The translations under genes and the position numbers were made by a program. The notes beneath the pieces are model-generated. The model made no database searches and was not told the origin of the DNA. It saw nothing but the letters and a program-made list of their open reading frames with translations. Of a DNA stretch of 64,000 nt, positions 61,101 to 64,000 are shown one piece after another. Source of the stretch: Aplectana chamaeleonis (Eukaryota; Nematoda; Chromadorea; Rhabditida; Cosmocercidae); the NCBI GenBank assembly GCA_029168955.1, contig JAPDOI010000151.1, positions 1,364,001 to 1,428,000 of the forward strand, read 5' to 3'. The first letter of the stretch is position 1, and every line of letters starts with the position of its first letter.

Positions 61101-64000
61101 CCAAGGTAGAGTGCGCCGGACGCCGTAGAAAGTGTGCGGGACCCAAGTGGAAGTGCGTAGGACGCCGTAGAAAGTGTGCGGGACCCAAGGTAGAGTGCGC
61201 CGGACGCCGTAGAAAGTGTGTGGGACCCAAGGTAGAGAACGACGGACGACGTAGAAAGTGTGCGGGACCCAAGGTAGAGTGCGCCGGACGCCGTAGAAAG
61301 TGTGCGGGATCCAAGGTAGAGTGCGCCGGACGCCGTAGAAAGTGTGTGGGACCCAAGGTAGAGTGCGCCGGACGCCGTAGAAAGTGTGCGGGATCCAAGG
61401 TAGATTGCGCCGGACGCCGTAGAAAGTGTGTGGGACCCAAGGTAGAGTGCGATGGACGTCGTAGAAAGTGTGTGCGGACCCAAGGTGGAAGTGCGTAAGA
61501 CGCCGTAGAAATTGTGTTGGACCCAAAGCAGAGTGCGCCGGACGCCGTAGAAAGTGTGCGGAACCCAAGGTCGAGTGCGCCGGACGCCGTAGAAAGTGTG
61601 CGGAACCCAAGGTAGAGTGCGCCGGACGCCGTAGAAAGTGTGTGGGACCCAAGGTAGAGTGCGACGGACGACGTAGAAAGTGTGCGGGACCCAAGGTAGA
61701 GTGCGCCGGACGCCGTAGAAAGTGTGTGGGACCCAAGGTAGAGTGCGCCGGACGCCGTAGAAAGTGTGCGGAACCCAAGGTAGAGTGCGTCGGACGCCGT
61801 AGAAAGTGTGTGGGACCCAAGGTAGAGTGCGCCGGACGCCGTAGAAAGTGTGTGGGACCCAAGGTAGAGTGCGCCGGACGCCGTAGAAAGTGTGCGGAAC
61901 CCAAGGTAGAGTGCGCCGGACGCCGTAGAAAGTGTGCGGGACCCAAGTGGGAGTGCGCAGGACGCCGGAGAAAGTGTGCGGGACCCAAGGTGGAAGTGCG
62001 CCGGACGCCGTAGAAAGCTGTGGGACCCAAGGTAGAGTGCGCCGGACGCCGTAGAAAGTGTGTGGGACCCAAGGTAGAGTGCGCCGGACGACGTAGAAAG
62101 TGTGCGGGACCCAAGGTAAAGTGCGCCGGACGCCGTAGAAAGTGTGCGGGACCCAAGGTAGAGTGCGACGGACGACGTAGAAAGTGTGCGGGACCCAAGG
62201 TAGAGTGCGATGGACGCCGTAGAAAGTGTGTGGGACCCAAGGCAGAGTGCTCCGGACGCCGTAGAAAGTGTGTGGGACCAAAGGTGGAGTGCGCCGGACT
62301 ACGTAGAAAGTGTGCGGGACCCAAGGTAGAGTGCGCTGGACGCCGTAGAAAGTGTGTGGGACCCAAGGTAGAGTGCGCCGGACGACGTAGAAAGTGTGCG
62401 GGACCCAAGGTAGAGTGCGCCGGACGCCGTAGAAAGTGTGCGGGACCCAAGTGGAAGTGCGCCGGACGCCGTAGAAGGTGTGTGGGACCCAAGGTAGAGT
62501 GCGCCGGACGCCGTAGAAAGTGTGTGGGACCCAAGGTAGAGTGCGTCGGACGACGTAGAAATTGTGCGGGACCCAAGGTAGAGTGCGCCGGACGCCGTAG
62601 AAAGTGTGCGGGACCCAACTGGGAGTGCGCCGGACGCCGTAGAAAGTGTGTGGGACCCAAGGTAGAGTGCGCCGGACGCAGTAGTAAGTGTGTGGGACCC
62701 AAGGTAGAGTGCGCCGGACGCCGTAGAAAGTATGCGGGACCCAAGTGGGAGTGCGCAAGACGCCGGAGAAAGTGTGCGGGACCCAAATGGAAGTGCGCCG
62801 GACGCCGTAGAAAGTGTGCGGGACCCAAGGTAGAGTGCGACGGACGACGTAGAAAGTGTGCGGGACCCAAGGTAGAGTGCGATGGACGCCGTAGAAAGTG
62901 TGTGGGACCACAGGCAGAGTGCTCCGGACGCCGTAGAAAGTGTGTGGGACCAAAGGTGGAGTGCGCCGGACTACGTAGAAAGTGTGCGGGACCCAAGGTA
63001 GAGTGCGCTGGACGCCGTAGAAAGTGTGTGGGACCCAAGGTAGAGTGCGCCGGACGACGTAGAAAGTGTGCGGGACCCAAGGTAGAGTGCGCCGGACGCC
63101 GTAGAAAGTGTGCGGGATCCAAGGTAGAGTGCGCCGGACGACGTAGAAAGTTTGCGGGACCCAAGTGGAAGTGCGTAGGACGCCGTAGAAAGTGTGCGGG
63201 ACCCAAGGTAGAGTGCGCCGGACGCCGTAGAAAGTGTGCGGGACCCAAGTGGGAGTGCGCAGGACGCCGGAGAAAGTGTGCGGGACCCAAGTGGAAGTGC
63301 GCCGGACGCCGTAGAAGGTGTGTGGGACCCAAGGTAGAGTGCGCCGGACGCCGTAGAAAGTGTGTGGGACCCAAGGTAGAGTGCGTCGGACGACGTAGAA
63401 ATTGTGCGGGACCCAAGGTAGAGTGCGCCGGACGCCGTAGAAAGTGTGCGGGACCCAACTGGGAGTGCGCCGGACGCCGTAGAAAGTGTGTGGGACCCAA
63501 GGTAGAGTGCGCCGGACGCAGTAGTAAGTGTGTGGGACCCAAGGTAGAGTGCGATGGACGCCGTAGAAAGTGTGTGGGACCCAAGGCAGAGTGCTCCGGA
63601 CGCCGTAGAAAGTGTGTGGGACCCAAAGGTGGAAGTGCGCCGGACGCCGTAGAAAGTGTGCGGGACCCAAGGTAGAGTGCGCCGGACGCCGTAGAAAGTG
63701 TGTGGGACCCAAGGTAGAGTGCGCCGGACGCCGTAGAAAGTGTGCGGGACCCAAGGTAGAGTGCGCCGGACGCCGTAGAAAGTGTGCGGGACCCAAGGTA
63801 GAGTGCGCCGGACGCCGTAGAAAGTGTGTGGGACCCAAGGTAGAGTGCGCCGGACGCCGTAGAAAGTGTGTGGACCCAGGGTAGAGTGCGCCGGACGACG
63901 TAGAAAGTGGGCGGGACCCGAGGTAGAGTGCGATGGACGCCGTAGAAAGTGTGCGGGACCCAAGGTAGAGTGCGCCGGACGCCGTAGAAAGTGTGTGGGA
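58160..64000 (-). repeat. Satellite C, inverted relative of satellite B
   Basis: About 139 visible units of 42 bp run to the window edge and continue beyond it. On the minus strand each unit reads TTTCTACGGCGTCC, GCGCACT, then a segment ending TTGGGTCCC: the same family as satellite B in reverse orientation. The main fixed difference is CTACCTT where B has CTCATTT. The marker GTGCTCCGG recurs at about 58969, 59683, 60355, 62247, 62919 and 63591. The gaps of 714, 672, 672 and 672 are exact multiples of 42 (17 or 16 units), which shows a higher-order repeat. One or two-base slips near 60730, 61070, 61470 and 63620 change the frame. Confidence 0.97.

Noticed and set aside
58032..63963. Cys/Arg-rich and Tyr/Pro-rich repeat frames up to 1,143 codons over satellite C
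   Set aside because: A period artefact. The plus and minus frames are open together, and frames break at non-triplet indels.

Overview
This window is animal nuclear DNA. A nematode, probably of the rhabditid/strongylid type, is the best guess. The evidence is short exons with TTTTCAG-type acceptors, two conserved animal genes cut into many small exons, and dense non-autonomous DNA transposons and CR1-like retroposon remnants. I saw no prokaryotic features. The organism call is inference; the gene calls rest on reading exons and checking that every splice phase closes. || Layout. Bases 1-18.9 kb hold no gene I can support. They are nested DNA transposons (hAT-like with 8-bp target duplications, TTAA-target elements, foldbacks) and a broken retroposon endonuclease. 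From 18,957 to 34,505 (+) lies a complete 12-exon gene for an 11-membrane-span amino-acid/auxin-permease-family transporter (about 535 aa). Its two large introns (about 4.6 and 6.7 kb) are filled with transposon debris: mariner, two CR1-like reverse transcriptases, hAT, Harbinger-like and MULE-like elements. From 34.5 to 40.0 kb is a convergent intergenic region, again nested transposons. From 39,988 to the right edge (-) lies the gene for the second-largest subunit of RNA polymerase III (POLR3B/RPC2). Eighteen exons encode roughly the last 730 residues; the N-terminal part is beyond the window. || The unusual part is the POLR3B gene. Three large tandem arrays, all with a 42-bp period, sit in it: A (about 4.2 kb, 42,990-47,215) and B (about 5.3 kb, 50,740-56,062) in two different introns, and C (at least 5.8 kb, 58,160-64,000) in what is probably a third. 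B and C are the same satellite family in opposite orientation and flank two coding exons, so the primary transcript should carry kilobases of self-complementary RNA around them. Nearly every unit of A carries a perfect palindromic CRE/ATF octamer (TGACGTCA). Since 42 is a multiple of 3, the arrays produce very long open frames on both strands; I treat these as non-coding. || The two genes have no evident functional link. One makes a membrane transporter; the other makes a core subunit of the enzyme that transcribes tRNA and 5S rRNA genes. They are tail to tail.
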